In this document: in pieces, positions 10,324-18,339 of the stretch
Numbering within the stretch: position 1 is the stretch's first letter
Layout: each line of letters starts with the position of its first letter
NCBI GenBank assembly: GCA_934591845.1
Contig: CAKTPO010000009.1
Location: forward strand, 19,348 to 83,347
Direction of reading: 5' to 3'
Origin: an uncultured Oscillospiraceae bacterium
Lineage (GTDB): Bacteria; Bacillota; Clostridia; Oscillospirales; Oscillospiraceae
Length of the DNA: 64,000 bases
Position numbers and translations under genes: made by a program
Notes under the pieces: generated by a model
Database searches by the model: none
Told to the model about the DNA's origin: nothing
The model's input: only the letters and a program-made list of their open reading frames with translations

Positions 10324-11238
10324 TTACTTTGGCAGCGTATTCTGATACTGGGAAAACTTCTTTTCGGAATTCAGCAGTTCTTCATAGGCCCGGTAGGCTT
10401 CTTCCAGGGAGTTGTACTTGGTTCCTGTTGTATACTTAGAAAATCCATTATAGTTGGATATATGATCCGTGATTGCCACATATTCTACGCCTTTATTGGT
10501 TTTTCTTGTGGCCGTTTCCGTTTCTGAGATGTAGTATCCCCCGTCTTTTTTGCTGACGATCACGGGAATGGTCTGTCCGGCACCGACTTTGTTTGTATCC
10601 ACACTGGTCCAGAACAAGTAGGCACGGCTATTCTTGTTATCTGCCAGATAGGCCCATGTTCCATGTTTCAGCAGGCTGTTTTTATCAAGAGATTCCACCA
10701 CTTTCGACACCATGATAGAGCCGGGGCTTTTGGAATCGATTTCAAATTGGGTGCTGGTGGGGTACTGTGCCAGAAGCTCCTGTACCTGGGTCTTTGTGTG
10801 GATGTCCTCTTTGAAATTAATGTTGGGCCCAACCGTCTGTCCGCCCCCTGTTCAATCAAGACACACGCCTACGGACTCCTCATAGGTCACTTTACATTCC
10901 CCACCGGCGGTAGGGTTCCCTATCCAGTTGTCCGTATTCCCCTCATTTTTATAGTGGGTGATGCCGCCGATGTTCACAGGATCTATAGACTGCCAGTTGT
11001 CCTGCCGCTGTTTGAGCGGAACGACCTTGACCGTCTCCTCCGTCTGCCCCAGCATGGAGGCCGTAAGCACATCTGCATAGGCCGAGCGGACATTGGCCAA
11101 ATCCACCGCCTCCCGGCTTTTTTCCAGTTGGTTTCCCAAAATGGGAATGGCAACTGACACCAAAACGCCGATGATAGCCACAACGATGAGCATTTCCATC
11201 AGCGTAAATCCTTGATAGTTCCGCAAAAAAGGTCTCAT
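10324..11238 (-). pseudogene. Type IV prepilin-like protein interrupted by an in-frame TGA
   Basis: One frame of 305 codons runs from the ATG at 11238 to the stop at 10324, broken only by a TGA at 10854-10852. The N-terminal part (128 residues) has a textbook class III prepilin leader: a short basic stretch, cleavage after Gly10 in YQGFTLMEMLIVV, Glu at mature position 5, and a hydrophobic helix. The part beyond the TGA continues at once with protein-like sequence (TGGGQTVGPNINFKED, later YLFWTSVDTNKVG), ending SQYQNTLPK. It would be a surface pseudopilin or pilin. No assembly ATPase or prepilin peptidase gene is near. The TGA may be a recent nonsense mutation, a base error, or readthrough. 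Confidence 0.75.
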
Positions 11239-11437
11239 ACTACACTCACTTCCAAAAGAAAACGACCTGTGGGATTACAGCAACATACGGCTTTCCGCCA
11301 TCAGAAAAAATCACCTACGAAAGAACGCACATGGCTTTCTTCCGGAACCACCAGGCCAAAGGGGGGACCAAAGGATCTATCAGGAACCTTTCTAATTTAG
11401 GCAGACGCAACCATCGTATATAACAGATTGGCGACTT

Positions 11438-11466
11438 ATTATAACATTATATTCACGAATATGCAA
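11438..11466 (-). promoter_or_regulatory. Probable promoter of the prepilin gene, with ~190-base leader
   Basis: On the minus strand, TTGCAT (complement of 11461-11466), 17 bases, TATAAT (complement of 11438-11443). Transcription would start near 11430, leaving a leader of about 190 bases before the ATG at 11238. I could not match the leader to a known riboswitch. Confidence 0.55.
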
Positions 11467-11646
11467 GTATTTTTATGAATCATCCTAAAAGAATTCATTT
11501 TTTATCCATTCCATTTTCTTTTAAGATATTCTTATTTTTCCTGTTTTTTCATTTTTTCACTGGATTTATTCACATTCCTTTGATAGAATACAGAAGTTGC
11601 CCATGGAGAACTCCGGCGGCAAACACCAAATAGGGAGGAACCCCCA

Positions 11647-11790
11647 ATGACGCGATACAAAACCGCCGCCCAATGGCTGCTCCTGCTGACCGGGTGCCTG
11701 ATGATTTTCTTTGGGGCCTGGCGTGGAGAGGCCGCCACCGTTTTTACAAAGGCAATTCGACTGTGTATGGAGTGTGTGGGCATTGGATAA
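11647..11790 (+). CDS. Small CXXC-motif protein, CD1871A-like
   Basis: 47 residues, start ATG preceded by GGGAGG. A short N-terminal hydrophobic helix (about 8-24) is followed by RGEAATVFTKAIRLCMECVG; the CMEC pair lies six residues from the end. This matches the small clostridial CXXC proteins (CD1871A family) that precede a 4Fe-4S membrane protein and a thioredoxin-like lipoprotein. Its TAA overlaps the TTG start of the next gene, which indicates translational coupling. The likely role is passing thiol/disulfide electrons at the membrane; this is inference from motif and context. Confidence 0.7.
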   Translation: MTRYKTAAQWLLLLTGCLMIFFGAWRGEAATVFTKAIRLCMECVGIG

Positions 11791-13495
11791 GAAAAAGTTA
11801 CCGTTTCTGGCCCGGTTCCGGGGGGCCTTGCAAGCCGGGGCCACGCTGCTGACCAACCCCCATTTGCTGAACTTCCGAAAAGGCACCCTTTACCAGGGAG
11901 CCGCCAAACACGCCTGCGTGCCGGGACTCAACTGTTACTCCTGCCCAGGGGCCACGGGGGCCTGTCCCATCGGGGCGTTTCAGGCGGTGGTGGGGTCATC
12001 TAAATTCCGGTTTTCCTACTACATCACCGGAACGCTGATCCTTTTGGGGGTGCTTCTGGGGCGGTTTATCTGCGGCTTTCTCTGCCCCTTTGGCTTTTTC
12101 CAGGAGTTGCTCCACAAAATACCCGGCAAAAAGTTTTCCACCAAAAAGCTCAAGCCCCTGCGGTACCTGAAATACGGCATTCTTCTGGTCTTTGTCATGC
12201 TGCTGCCGGTGGTGGCCGCAAATGAGCTGGGCATGGGGGACCCCTACTTCTGCAAGTACCTCTGCCCCCAAGGCGTTTTGGAGGGGGCCATCCCGTTGTC
12301 CATTGCAAACAGCGGCATCCGGGCCGCCCTGGGAAAACTCTTTTCCTGGAAACTGGGCATTCTTCTGACGGTGAGCATCGGAAGCATCCTGTTCTACCGG
12401 CCTTTCTGCAAATGGCTCTGCCCTCTGGGCGCGGTCTATGCCCTGCTCAACAAAGTCTCCCTGTTCCAGATGCAGGTGGACAAGGAAAAGTGCGTATCCT
12501 GCGGGGCCTGTGCCAGAAGCTGCAAAATGGATGTGGATATTACCAAAAGCCCCAACCACACCGAGTGTATCCGCTGCGGCATGTGCATCAAAGCATGTCC
12601 CACCTCCGCCATCCGTTACAAATACGGCTTTGGCGATGCCAACAAACAAACAAACAACCAAAAAGGAGACAACAACATGAAATTTACCCGTATTCTTGCC
12701 CTGGTGCTGTGCCTGGTCATGGCCCTTTCCCTGGCCGCCTGTGGCGAAAAGACCCAGCCCGCTAAAACCATTGACGAACTGATGAGCGATGAAAACCAGA
12801 TCCTCTCTGCCCACCAGGAGCTGTGGGACAAGGTGTTCCTGTCCATGGACAAAAACGTCACCGAAAGCATCCTCAGCAGCAACTACGGCGACTTCCTGGC
12901 CGCCGCTCTGGAAAACGTAAAGACCCAGTTCTCCGACAAGGACTATGCCGCCCTGAAAGAGGATGCCGCAAAAATCCGGGACATTGAGGAGCAGATTTCC
13001 AAACTGCCTCAGGATTCCACCGGAACTGCCGCCAACACCGCCGAAGCCTTCCCCCAGTTCCAGGGCAAGACCCTGGATGGAGAGGACGTAGACAGCAGTC
13101 TCTTTGCCAACAACGCCTTTACCGTCATCAACTTCTGGTTCAATGAGTGCAAGCCCTGCGTGGCCGAGCTGGGCGACCTGGATGCCCTGAACAAAAAGGT
13201 GGCAGAGCAGGGCGGCGAGGTCATCGGCATCAACGTGGGTACCCTGGACGGCAACCAGCAGGGCATTGAAAACGCCAAGAAGCTGCTGGAAGCCAAGGGT
13301 GCCACCTACCGCTGCATCTACTTTGACTCCACCAGTGAGGCCGGCACCTTTGCCCTGAACATCCAGGCGTTCCCCACCACCATCGTGGTAGACCGGAACG
13401 GCAACCTGGTAGGCGCCCCCGTCCTGGGCGGCATCGATAACGAAAGCAACCTGGCCCTCGTCCAGGCCAACATCGACCAGGCCCTGGCCGGGTGA
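11783..13495 (+). CDS. 4Fe-4S membrane protein (NapH/CcmX-like) reading without a stop into a TlpA-like lipoprotein
   Basis: A continuous frame of 570 residues from a TTG overlapping the previous stop. Residues 1-~290 are a polytopic membrane protein with repeated CGFLCP, CKYLCP and CKWLCP motifs and two ferredoxin-type clusters (CVSCGACARSC and CIRCGMCIKACP), typical of NapH/YccM-type electron carriers. At 12641-12656 four AACA units are followed by AAGGAG and an ATG (12677) that begins a lipoprotein signal peptide in the same frame. Loss of one AACA unit would put a TGA exactly over that ATG. The second half is therefore probably a separate gene normally (see next entry), and the fusion may be a repeat-length accident or a switch. 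Confidence 0.7.
   Translation: MDKKKLPFLARFRGALQAGATLLTNPHLLNFRKGTLYQGAAKHACVPGLNCYSCPGATGACPIGAFQAVVGSSKFRFSYYITGTLILLGVLLGRFICGFLCPFGFFQELLHKIPGKKFSTKKLKPLRYLKYGILLVFVMLLPVVAANELGMGDPYFCKYLCPQGVLEGAIPLSIANSGIRAALGKLFSWKLGILLTVSIGSILFYRPFCKWLCPLGAVYALLNKVSLFQMQVDKEKCVSCGACARSCKMDVDITKSPNHTECIRCGMCIKACPTSAIRYKYGFGDANKQTNNQKGDNNMKFTRILALVLCLVMALSLAACGEKTQPAKTIDELMSDENQILSAHQELWDKVFLSMDKNVTESILSSNYGDFLAAALENVKTQFSDKDYAALKEDAAKIRDIEEQISKLPQDSTGTAANTAEAFPQFQGKTLDGEDVDSSLFANNAFTVINFWFNECKPCVAELGDLDALNKKVAEQGGEVIGINVGTLDGNQQGIENAKKLLEAKGATYRCIYFDSTSEAGTFALNIQAFPTTIVVDRNGNLVGAPVLGGIDNESNLALVQANIDQALAG
12677..13495 (+). CDS. Thioredoxin-like (TlpA/ResA-type) lipoprotein
   Basis: 272 residues when started at the ATG 8 bases after AAGGAG (12663-12668). 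The signal peptide MKFTRILALVLCLVMALS ends in the lipobox LAAC, so the protein would be a membrane-anchored extracytoplasmic lipoprotein. A helical region (about 30-115) precedes a thioredoxin fold with NFWFNECKPCVAEL (CKPC active site) and the cis-Pro region FPTTIVVDRNG. It would reduce or exchange disulfides outside the membrane, fed by the upstream 4Fe-4S protein and CXXC protein. The same frame is open from the upstream gene. Confidence 0.85.
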   Translation: MKFTRILALVLCLVMALSLAACGEKTQPAKTIDELMSDENQILSAHQELWDKVFLSMDKNVTESILSSNYGDFLAAALENVKTQFSDKDYAALKEDAAKIRDIEEQISKLPQDSTGTAANTAEAFPQFQGKTLDGEDVDSSLFANNAFTVINFWFNECKPCVAELGDLDALNKKVAEQGGEVIGINVGTLDGNQQGIENAKKLLEAKGATYRCIYFDSTSEAGTFALNIQAFPTTIVVDRNGNLVGAPVLGGIDNESNLALVQANIDQALAG

Positions 13496-13515
13496 TGTAA
13501 AAATCTCTTATAAAA

Positions 13516-13547
13516 AATGGCTGTCTCATCGGGGGGCAGCCGTTTTT
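13516..13547 (+). terminator. Terminator after the thiol-redox operon
   Basis: Stem GGCTGT / GCAGCC (13519-13524 and 13536-13541) preceded by A6 and followed by GTTTTTG. Confidence 0.7.
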
Positions 13548-13751
13548 GTCTTATCCGTGTAAAATTTATAGGAGTTCTTTGGTTTTTCTCGCAAGATACA
13601 GGGGAAGATTTGTCTTCGCCGCTTTTGGCTTCTAACACATTTTTCCAAAACAGCAAGTAGCCCTTCGTGTTGAACATGCGTATTGTCGGAATTTCACGCT
13701 GTTGTAAACCTGCGTATTGCCGCAAAATGCCACTGGCATTTTGCATTGAAA

Positions 13752-13812
13752 TGGGTTCGAGTCCCACCACATCACAAAAAAGAAGGATGCAGCTTTGCAT
13801 CCTTCTTTTTTG
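13752..13812 (+). repeat. Inverted copy of the tRNA-Leu 3' end and its terminator
   Basis: TGGGTTCGAGTCCCACCAC (T-arm of the neighbouring tRNA) occurs here on the plus strand, followed by ATCAC and AAAAAAGAAGGATGCA. The tRNA gene region at 13797-13844 is the mirror image, with CGGCACCAC in place of ATCAC. The centre is the terminator hairpin GAAGGATGCA / TGCATCCTTC (about 13788-13808), which terminates the tRNA on the minus strand. This is probably an inverted duplication scar or old integration footprint. Confidence 0.7.
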
Positions 13813-13898
13813 TGGTGCCGGTGGTGGGACTCGAACCCACACGGTATCTCTACCAAAGGATTTTGAGTCCTCCTCGTCTACCATTCCAACACACCGGC
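13813..13898 (-). tRNA. tRNA-Leu (CAA anticodon)
   Basis: Read on the minus strand: acceptor GCCGGTG, D-arm, anticodon loop CTCAAAA with CAA, a long variable arm (TGGTAGAGATACCG), T-arm GTGGGTTCGAGTCCCAC, and the matching acceptor CACCGGC followed by an encoded CCA. 86 bases including CCA. The long variable arm confirms a class II (Leu) tRNA. Confidence 0.95.
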
Positions 13899-14053
13899 GT
13901 ATGAACATCCGATAACAGGATGTTATCTGGGTCTTGGGAACTGCCTTTGATTTGGGGGCGTCCCATCGACTCGTATAGGATAGCACACTTGGAGCAAAAA
14001 AGCAAGAAAAAAGTTTTGGGCAAAGTTTGTATAGGTTCCCCGCCGGAAATGCC

Positions 14054-14082
14054 TTGACTTCTTGGGGGGAAGCCTCCATAAT
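14054..14082 (+). promoter_or_regulatory. Probable promoter of the LRR-like gene
   Basis: TTGACT (14054-14059), 17 bases, CATAAT (14077-14082); 53 bases before the chosen start. Confidence 0.5.
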
Positions 14083-14135
14083 AGGAGGTGGTTACATAAT
14101 ACTTTTCGGTATCGGGAAGGTTGGGGGACGGACAC

Positions 14136-15761
14136 ATGAAGACCAGAAAACGGATGGGAGCGGTACTGGCCATGGCGGCGGTGGTTCTGGGGGTGCTTGG
14201 GGCCATGGGCGGGTATTTCTTTTGCAGGAATTACCGGGTGCTGGCCGGGAAGCCCTATTTGAAAACTGCGGAGGTGCTGAACCTTTCCGGGGTGCAGGGG
14301 GTGGAATTTGACCGGCTGCGGGACTTTCCCCAACTGAAAATGCTGGATGCCCGGGGTACGGGGATGGATGTGGCTTCTTACCGGATGCTGCGGGAAGCAA
14401 ACCCCGATTGCAAAATCACCTGGGATATTCCCTTTCAGGGGCGGTTTCTGCCTGAGGATACCCAGGAAGTGACGGTTGCCACCCTGACTGCGGAGGAGGC
14501 CCAGGCCCTGGCCCTGGTGCCGGGGCTTTTACAGGTGGACGGCCTGGAATGCCGGGATTACGATGCCCTGGAACTGCTGGCTGGTTTGCGGCCGGACTGC
14601 CAGGTCAACTACCGGGTGGATCTGGGGAGCCTTCGCTGGGGGCCGGGGGTACGGTCTATCGAGCTTCAAGAAGCAGATGCGCAGGAGCTGGCAACGAATC
14701 TGCCCCATCTTCCCCAGGTGGAGACCATTCTGCTTAAAACAGCCCTTCCTGACCCGGAACTGGTTTCCTGGCTTCACCGGGCGTTCCCCCAAATCGGGCT
14801 GTTTTACGCCCTGGCAGATCGGGATGTGCCTCTGGATGCTAAAACGACCATGCTGTCCCTGAACCAGTGCCCCCTGACCCTGGAACTGGCGCAGAAGCTG
14901 ATACAGTGCTACCCGGAATTGCAGGAAGCGGAGCTTCTGGAATGCGGTCTGGAAGAAAAAGAACTGCGGCAGCTTTGCGACGACTACCCCCAGGTGTTTT
15001 TCCTCTGGGAGGGCAGCTTTGGGCCTGTGCGGTTGCGGACGGATGCCGTGGATGCGGACTTGTCCGGCATGGCTGTGACGGATTTGGAGGAACTTGAGCA
15101 GGCCCTCCCCTACTACCCCAAACTTCAAAAGGTGGATTTGTCCGACTGCGGCCTGGAGAATGAAGAACTGGATGCGCTGAACAAACGACACCAGGACGTT
15201 CGCTTTGTATGGACGGTAAGCGTCGGCAAGGTCCGGGTGCGGACGGACAGTTTGTTCTTTGCCCCGGTGAAAACCGGTCAGACGGTTTATGAGGGGCAGC
15301 TGGACAACCTGCGCTACTGCCCGGATGTGATTGCCGTAGACGTGGGGCACATGCCCCTGAAAACCTGCGACTGGGTGCGGTATTTTCCAAAACTTCAATA
15401 CCTGATCATTGCAGACACGGGCATTTCTGACATTACCCCTCTGGCAAACTGTGAAAACCTGATTTTCCTGGAAATGTTTCTGACCCTCTGCCGGGACTAC
15501 AGCCCCTTGCAGCAGTGCAAAAATCTGGAAGATCTGAACCTATGCTATACCTACGGCCCGGCAGACCCGGTGCGGGAGATGACCTGGCTGAAACGGCTTT
15601 GGTGGGACGGCATCCGGTATAATGACAAGGACATTGCCGATAGCCTGCCCAATACGGAAGTCAACCTGGACTCCGGCTCCTCCACCGGCGGCGGCTGGCG
15701 GGAGGGGGCCCACTACCGGGAGCAGCGGGACATTCTGGGCATGGCCTATCTCCATGGATAA
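14136..15761 (+). CDS. Membrane-anchored leucine-rich-repeat-like protein
   Basis: 541 residues from the ATG at 14136 (a GTG five codons upstream is in frame, but the ATG begins the basic KTRKR signal-anchor motif). A single hydrophobic helix at about 10-30 is followed by an extracytoplasmic region with irregular leucine-rich patterns: KVDLSDCGLENEELDAL, LQEAELLECGLEEKEL, PKLQYLIIADTGISDI. Such repeats make solenoid binding surfaces; no enzyme motif is seen. It is followed by a sortase B gene with its own promoter, so a cell-surface role is plausible. Function unknown. Confidence 0.65.
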   Translation: MKTRKRMGAVLAMAAVVLGVLGAMGGYFFCRNYRVLAGKPYLKTAEVLNLSGVQGVEFDRLRDFPQLKMLDARGTGMDVASYRMLREANPDCKITWDIPFQGRFLPEDTQEVTVATLTAEEAQALALVPGLLQVDGLECRDYDALELLAGLRPDCQVNYRVDLGSLRWGPGVRSIELQEADAQELATNLPHLPQVETILLKTALPDPELVSWLHRAFPQIGLFYALADRDVPLDAKTTMLSLNQCPLTLELAQKLIQCYPELQEAELLECGLEEKELRQLCDDYPQVFFLWEGSFGPVRLRTDAVDADLSGMAVTDLEELEQALPYYPKLQKVDLSDCGLENEELDALNKRHQDVRFVWTVSVGKVRVRTDSLFFAPVKTGQTVYEGQLDNLRYCPDVIAVDVGHMPLKTCDWVRYFPKLQYLIIADTGISDITPLANCENLIFLEMFLTLCRDYSPLQQCKNLEDLNLCYTYGPADPVREMTWLKRLWWDGIRYNDKDIADSLPNTEVNLDSGSSTGGGWREGAHYREQRDILGMAYLHG

Positions 15762-15803
15762 ATTTCCTTAATGAAAGGTTAATACAATACCCATGCGATG
15801 TGC

Positions 15804-15832
15804 TTGACAGAAGCCCGGCGGTGGATTATAAT
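15804..15832 (+). promoter_or_regulatory. Consensus sigma-A promoter of the sortase gene
   Basis: TTGACA (15804-15809), 17 bases, TATAAT (15827-15832): a perfect match to the consensus, 68 bases before the sortase ATG. Confidence 0.85.
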
Positions 15833-15899
15833 AAGTTACAGATGGTTACATTTTGGCAAAGGAATTTTCTTCCATTCCTTGCCGTGAGGAGGATACAAC

Positions 15900-16733
15900 A
15901 TGAAAAAAGGTCTTTACATCGCCATTATCGTGGTGCTGGCTGTGGCTTTGGTGGGCAGTGCCGTGTACTTAGGCTCCTATTTCTGGGAGGGCAAGAAGTC
16001 TGAGGACGAATACGACAAACTCCGTCAGGATACCCTGGCTTCCACCCCCGCCACCACGGAAGCTTCCAACGACACCACAGAAGATTATGTCCCCGACCCC
16101 AAAGAATTGGAGGAGCCCGAGGAGACCTTCCCCCTGAACCGGGACTACAAGGCGTTCTACGAAAAGAACAACAACAAGGATTTTGTGGGCTGGCTGCGCA
16201 TTGACGGCACCAAGCTGGACTACCCTGTGATGCAGAGCCCGGTCAGCGAGGCCAACTACTACCTCTACCGGGATTATAACGGCGATAACAGCACCCGTGG
16301 CAGCATCTACGCCCGGGAGGAATGCGATGTCTTTACCCCCGGCGACAACGTGACCATGTACGGCCACAACATGAAGGACGGCTCCATGTTTGCGGCCCTC
16401 AATGCCTATGTAAACAAGTCCGCCTGGGACAACAACAGCCTGGTCTTCTTTGACACTTTCAACCACGAAACCGGCGAGGTGCAATACCACGTCTACAAGA
16501 TTTTCTCCGTCTTCAAGACCACTGCCAACTTAGGCGAGGGCTTTACCTACCAGCGTTTTGAAAATGCCGCCAACCAGCAGGAGTTTGACGAGTTCGTCTC
16601 CAACTGCAAGAAGCTGAGCTTCTATGACACCGGCATTACCCCCCAGTACGGCGACAAGATGATCTGCCTGTCCACCTGTGAATACACCCTGGACAATGGC
16701 CGTCTGGTGGTCGCCGCCGTCCGCATCAGCTGA
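15900..16733 (+). CDS. srtB: Class B sortase
   Basis: 277 residues. An N-terminal signal-anchor helix (about 4-28) is followed by an acidic Ser/Thr/Glu-rich linker and a sortase domain. The catalytic His156 is in MYGHNM, Cys260 in the LSTC motif, and an Arg near 275 completes the triad. GWLRIDGTKLDYPVMQ and RGSIYAREEC are characteristic of the SrtB group that attaches proteins or pili to peptidoglycan. The start follows GAGGAGG. No sortase substrate with a cell-wall sorting signal is visible in the window, so its substrate is encoded elsewhere. Confidence 0.92.
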   Translation: MKKGLYIAIIVVLAVALVGSAVYLGSYFWEGKKSEDEYDKLRQDTLASTPATTEASNDTTEDYVPDPKELEEPEETFPLNRDYKAFYEKNNNKDFVGWLRIDGTKLDYPVMQSPVSEANYYLYRDYNGDNSTRGSIYAREECDVFTPGDNVTMYGHNMKDGSMFAALNAYVNKSAWDNNSLVFFDTFNHETGEVQYHVYKIFSVFKTTANLGEGFTYQRFENAANQQEFDEFVSNCKKLSFYDTGITPQYGDKMICLSTCEYTLDNGRLVVAAVRIS

Positions 16734-16747
16734 TTTTTGACCCAAAC

Positions 16748-16783
16748 CCCCGGAGCGGCGGTGGCCGTTCCGGGGCTTTTTTC
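16748..16783 (+). terminator. Terminator after the sortase gene
   Basis: Stem CCCCGGAGCGG / CCGTTCCGGGG (16748-16758 and 16765-16775, one G-T pair) followed by CTTTTTT. Confidence 0.85.
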
Positions 16784-16814
16784 AGGCTGTCAAAAATTAT
16801 TCATCGTTTATCTC

Positions 16815-16843
16815 TTTACATTATGGCTAAAAAAGGCTATAAT
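16815..16843 (+). promoter_or_regulatory. Promoter of rodA/ftsW that rules out the upstream ATG
   Basis: TTTACA (16815-16820), 17 bases, TATAAT (16838-16843). The ATG at 16823 lies inside this promoter, so the message must use the GTG at 16865, which has AAAGGAG (16850-16856) eight bases before it. Confidence 0.7.
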
Positions 16844-16864
16844 GCCCCCAAAGGAGCTGATTCT

Positions 16865-18049
16865 GTGCATCGTTTTTTTGAAGAATTAAAGGATTTCAAA
16901 ATAAAAGGCGACTGGGTATTGCTGACCCTGGCCCTGGTCACCTCCGGCTTTGGCGTGATCGTCATGGCCAGTGCCACCAACGCCTCCAAATTCGGCACCA
17001 ACAACATCAAATACATCATCATTCAGCTGGCCGCTGTGGCCATTGGCGTGATGATGTATGCCATTGTATCCTCTATTGATGCCGATACCATGTCCGAAAA
17101 CCGAGTGCTACTCACGGCGTTCAACCTGTGTTTGCTGCTGCTGCTGATCCCTTTCGGTACGGACAACAATACCGGTAACAGAAGCTGGCTGAATATCCCC
17201 CTGCTGCCCTTTATGATCCAGCCTGCCGAGATTTGTAAAATCGGCTATATTCTGGTCATGGCCTCGGTGATGTCGTCACACCAAAATGACATCTCCTCCA
17301 TTCCGGCGGTCATGCAGATGGTGTTCCACTTGGGTCTAATCGTGGGACTCAACATGGTGCTGTCGGGAGACGCGGGTGTTTCCCTGATTTTCGTATTCAT
17401 CTTTATCGGCATGGCCTTTGCCGGTGGTGTCGGCATGGGTTGGTTCGCCATTGCCATTGCGGCCATGGTGCCTTTGGGCTTTATCGCCTGGCCCCTGCTT
17501 GGTACTTACCAGCAGCAGCGTATTTTGGTACTGGTAGACCCCAGCTTTGATGCCGATGGCCTGGGGGCCCGGTACCACAGTAAGATCAACCTCATGTCCC
17601 TGACCGGCGGCGGCCTGACAGGCCAGGGTCTGTTCAACGGCAACCGTACCCAGGCGGGTATGCTCTTTGCCCAGCATACGGACTACATCTTTTCCTCCGT
17701 AGGCGAGGAACTGGGCTTCTTCGGCTGCTGTGCCATTCTGATTCTGGAACTGCTGATCATTGCCCGGTGCATCCAGGTGGGCATTCGCTCCCAGGAATAT
17801 ATGCGGCGGCTGATCTGCTTCGGTGCCGCCTCCGCTCTGATGTTCCAGCTGATCATTAATGTGGGCATGTGCATCGGTGTTATGCCCGTTATCGGCCTGA
17901 CCCTGCCCCTGATCAGCTACGGCGGCTCCTCCACCGTTACCATTTACGCCATGCTGGGCCTGGTCTCCGGCGTTCACGCCCGACCCCAACCTCTTAGCCA
18001 CGAACGCTACATTCAGCCTTTCCGCTCCTACGGATTGGCCAAACACTAA
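16865..18049 (+). CDS. RodA/FtsW/SpoVE-family peptidoglycan glycosyltransferase
   Basis: 394 residues from the GTG at 16865. A polytopic SEDS protein with about ten helices that polymerises lipid II with a partner class B PBP for elongation or septation. Family motifs present include GNRSWL, the IQPAEICKIGY region, GQGLFNGNRTQAGMLFAQHTDYIFSSVGEELGF, and SYGGSSTVT near the end. The spacing and short C-terminal tail fit RodA slightly better than FtsW, but I cannot assign it firmly. It has its own promoter and terminator. Confidence 0.9.
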   Translation: MHRFFEELKDFKIKGDWVLLTLALVTSGFGVIVMASATNASKFGTNNIKYIIIQLAAVAIGVMMYAIVSSIDADTMSENRVLLTAFNLCLLLLLIPFGTDNNTGNRSWLNIPLLPFMIQPAEICKIGYILVMASVMSSHQNDISSIPAVMQMVFHLGLIVGLNMVLSGDAGVSLIFVFIFIGMAFAGGVGMGWFAIAIAAMVPLGFIAWPLLGTYQQQRILVLVDPSFDADGLGARYHSKINLMSLTGGGLTGQGLFNGNRTQAGMLFAQHTDYIFSSVGEELGFFGCCAILILELLIIARCIQVGIRSQEYMRRLICFGAASALMFQLIINVGMCIGVMPVIGLTLPLISYGGSSTVTIYAMLGLVSGVHARPQPLSHERYIQPFRSYGLAKH

Positions 18050-18056
18050 AAGTTTT

Positions 18057-18092
18057 CCCGCTGCTGATACAACCATTGGCAGCGGGTTTTTG
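18057..18092 (+). terminator. Terminator after rodA/ftsW
   Basis: Stem CCCGCTGC / GCAGCGGG (18058-18065 and 18079-18086) followed by T5. The following ~200 bases contain more G/C-rich palindromes (GCCCCCAGGGGG, CCCCCCGGGGGG) but no gene. Confidence 0.8.
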
Positions 18093-18339
18093 CATGGCCC
18101 CCAGGGGGTTTCCGGGGGCTTTTTGTAGGGTCTGACAAAATTGTGGCCCATACCGGGGGTTTTGCGCCCCAAAAAGGAGCCTGGGCCTTGATTTTCTTGT
18201 GTATCTTTTACAAAAACATCCCCCCAGGGGGTTGGGAAGTCCAAGAAAAGCCCATCCCCCCGGGGGGCTTCCGAAAGGGAATAGAATGTGATAAACTGTT
18301 GTGGCAATGAAAAAAGACACGCACGAAAGGATTTAGAAC

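Noticed and set aside
10852..10854. Selenocysteine at the prepilin TGA
   Set aside because: Pilins are not selenoproteins, no Cys-aligned context is visible, and no stem-loop like a bacterial SECIS follows; a nonsense change is simpler.
11212..11400. Small plus-strand frame in the prepilin leader
   Set aside because: No ribosome site, unusual composition, and it overlaps the predicted promoter and leader on the other strand.
18090..18290. G/C-rich palindromic stretch that might be an RNA gene
   Set aside because: Only short runs such as CCCCCAGGGGG are present; no conserved small-RNA pattern could be recognised.
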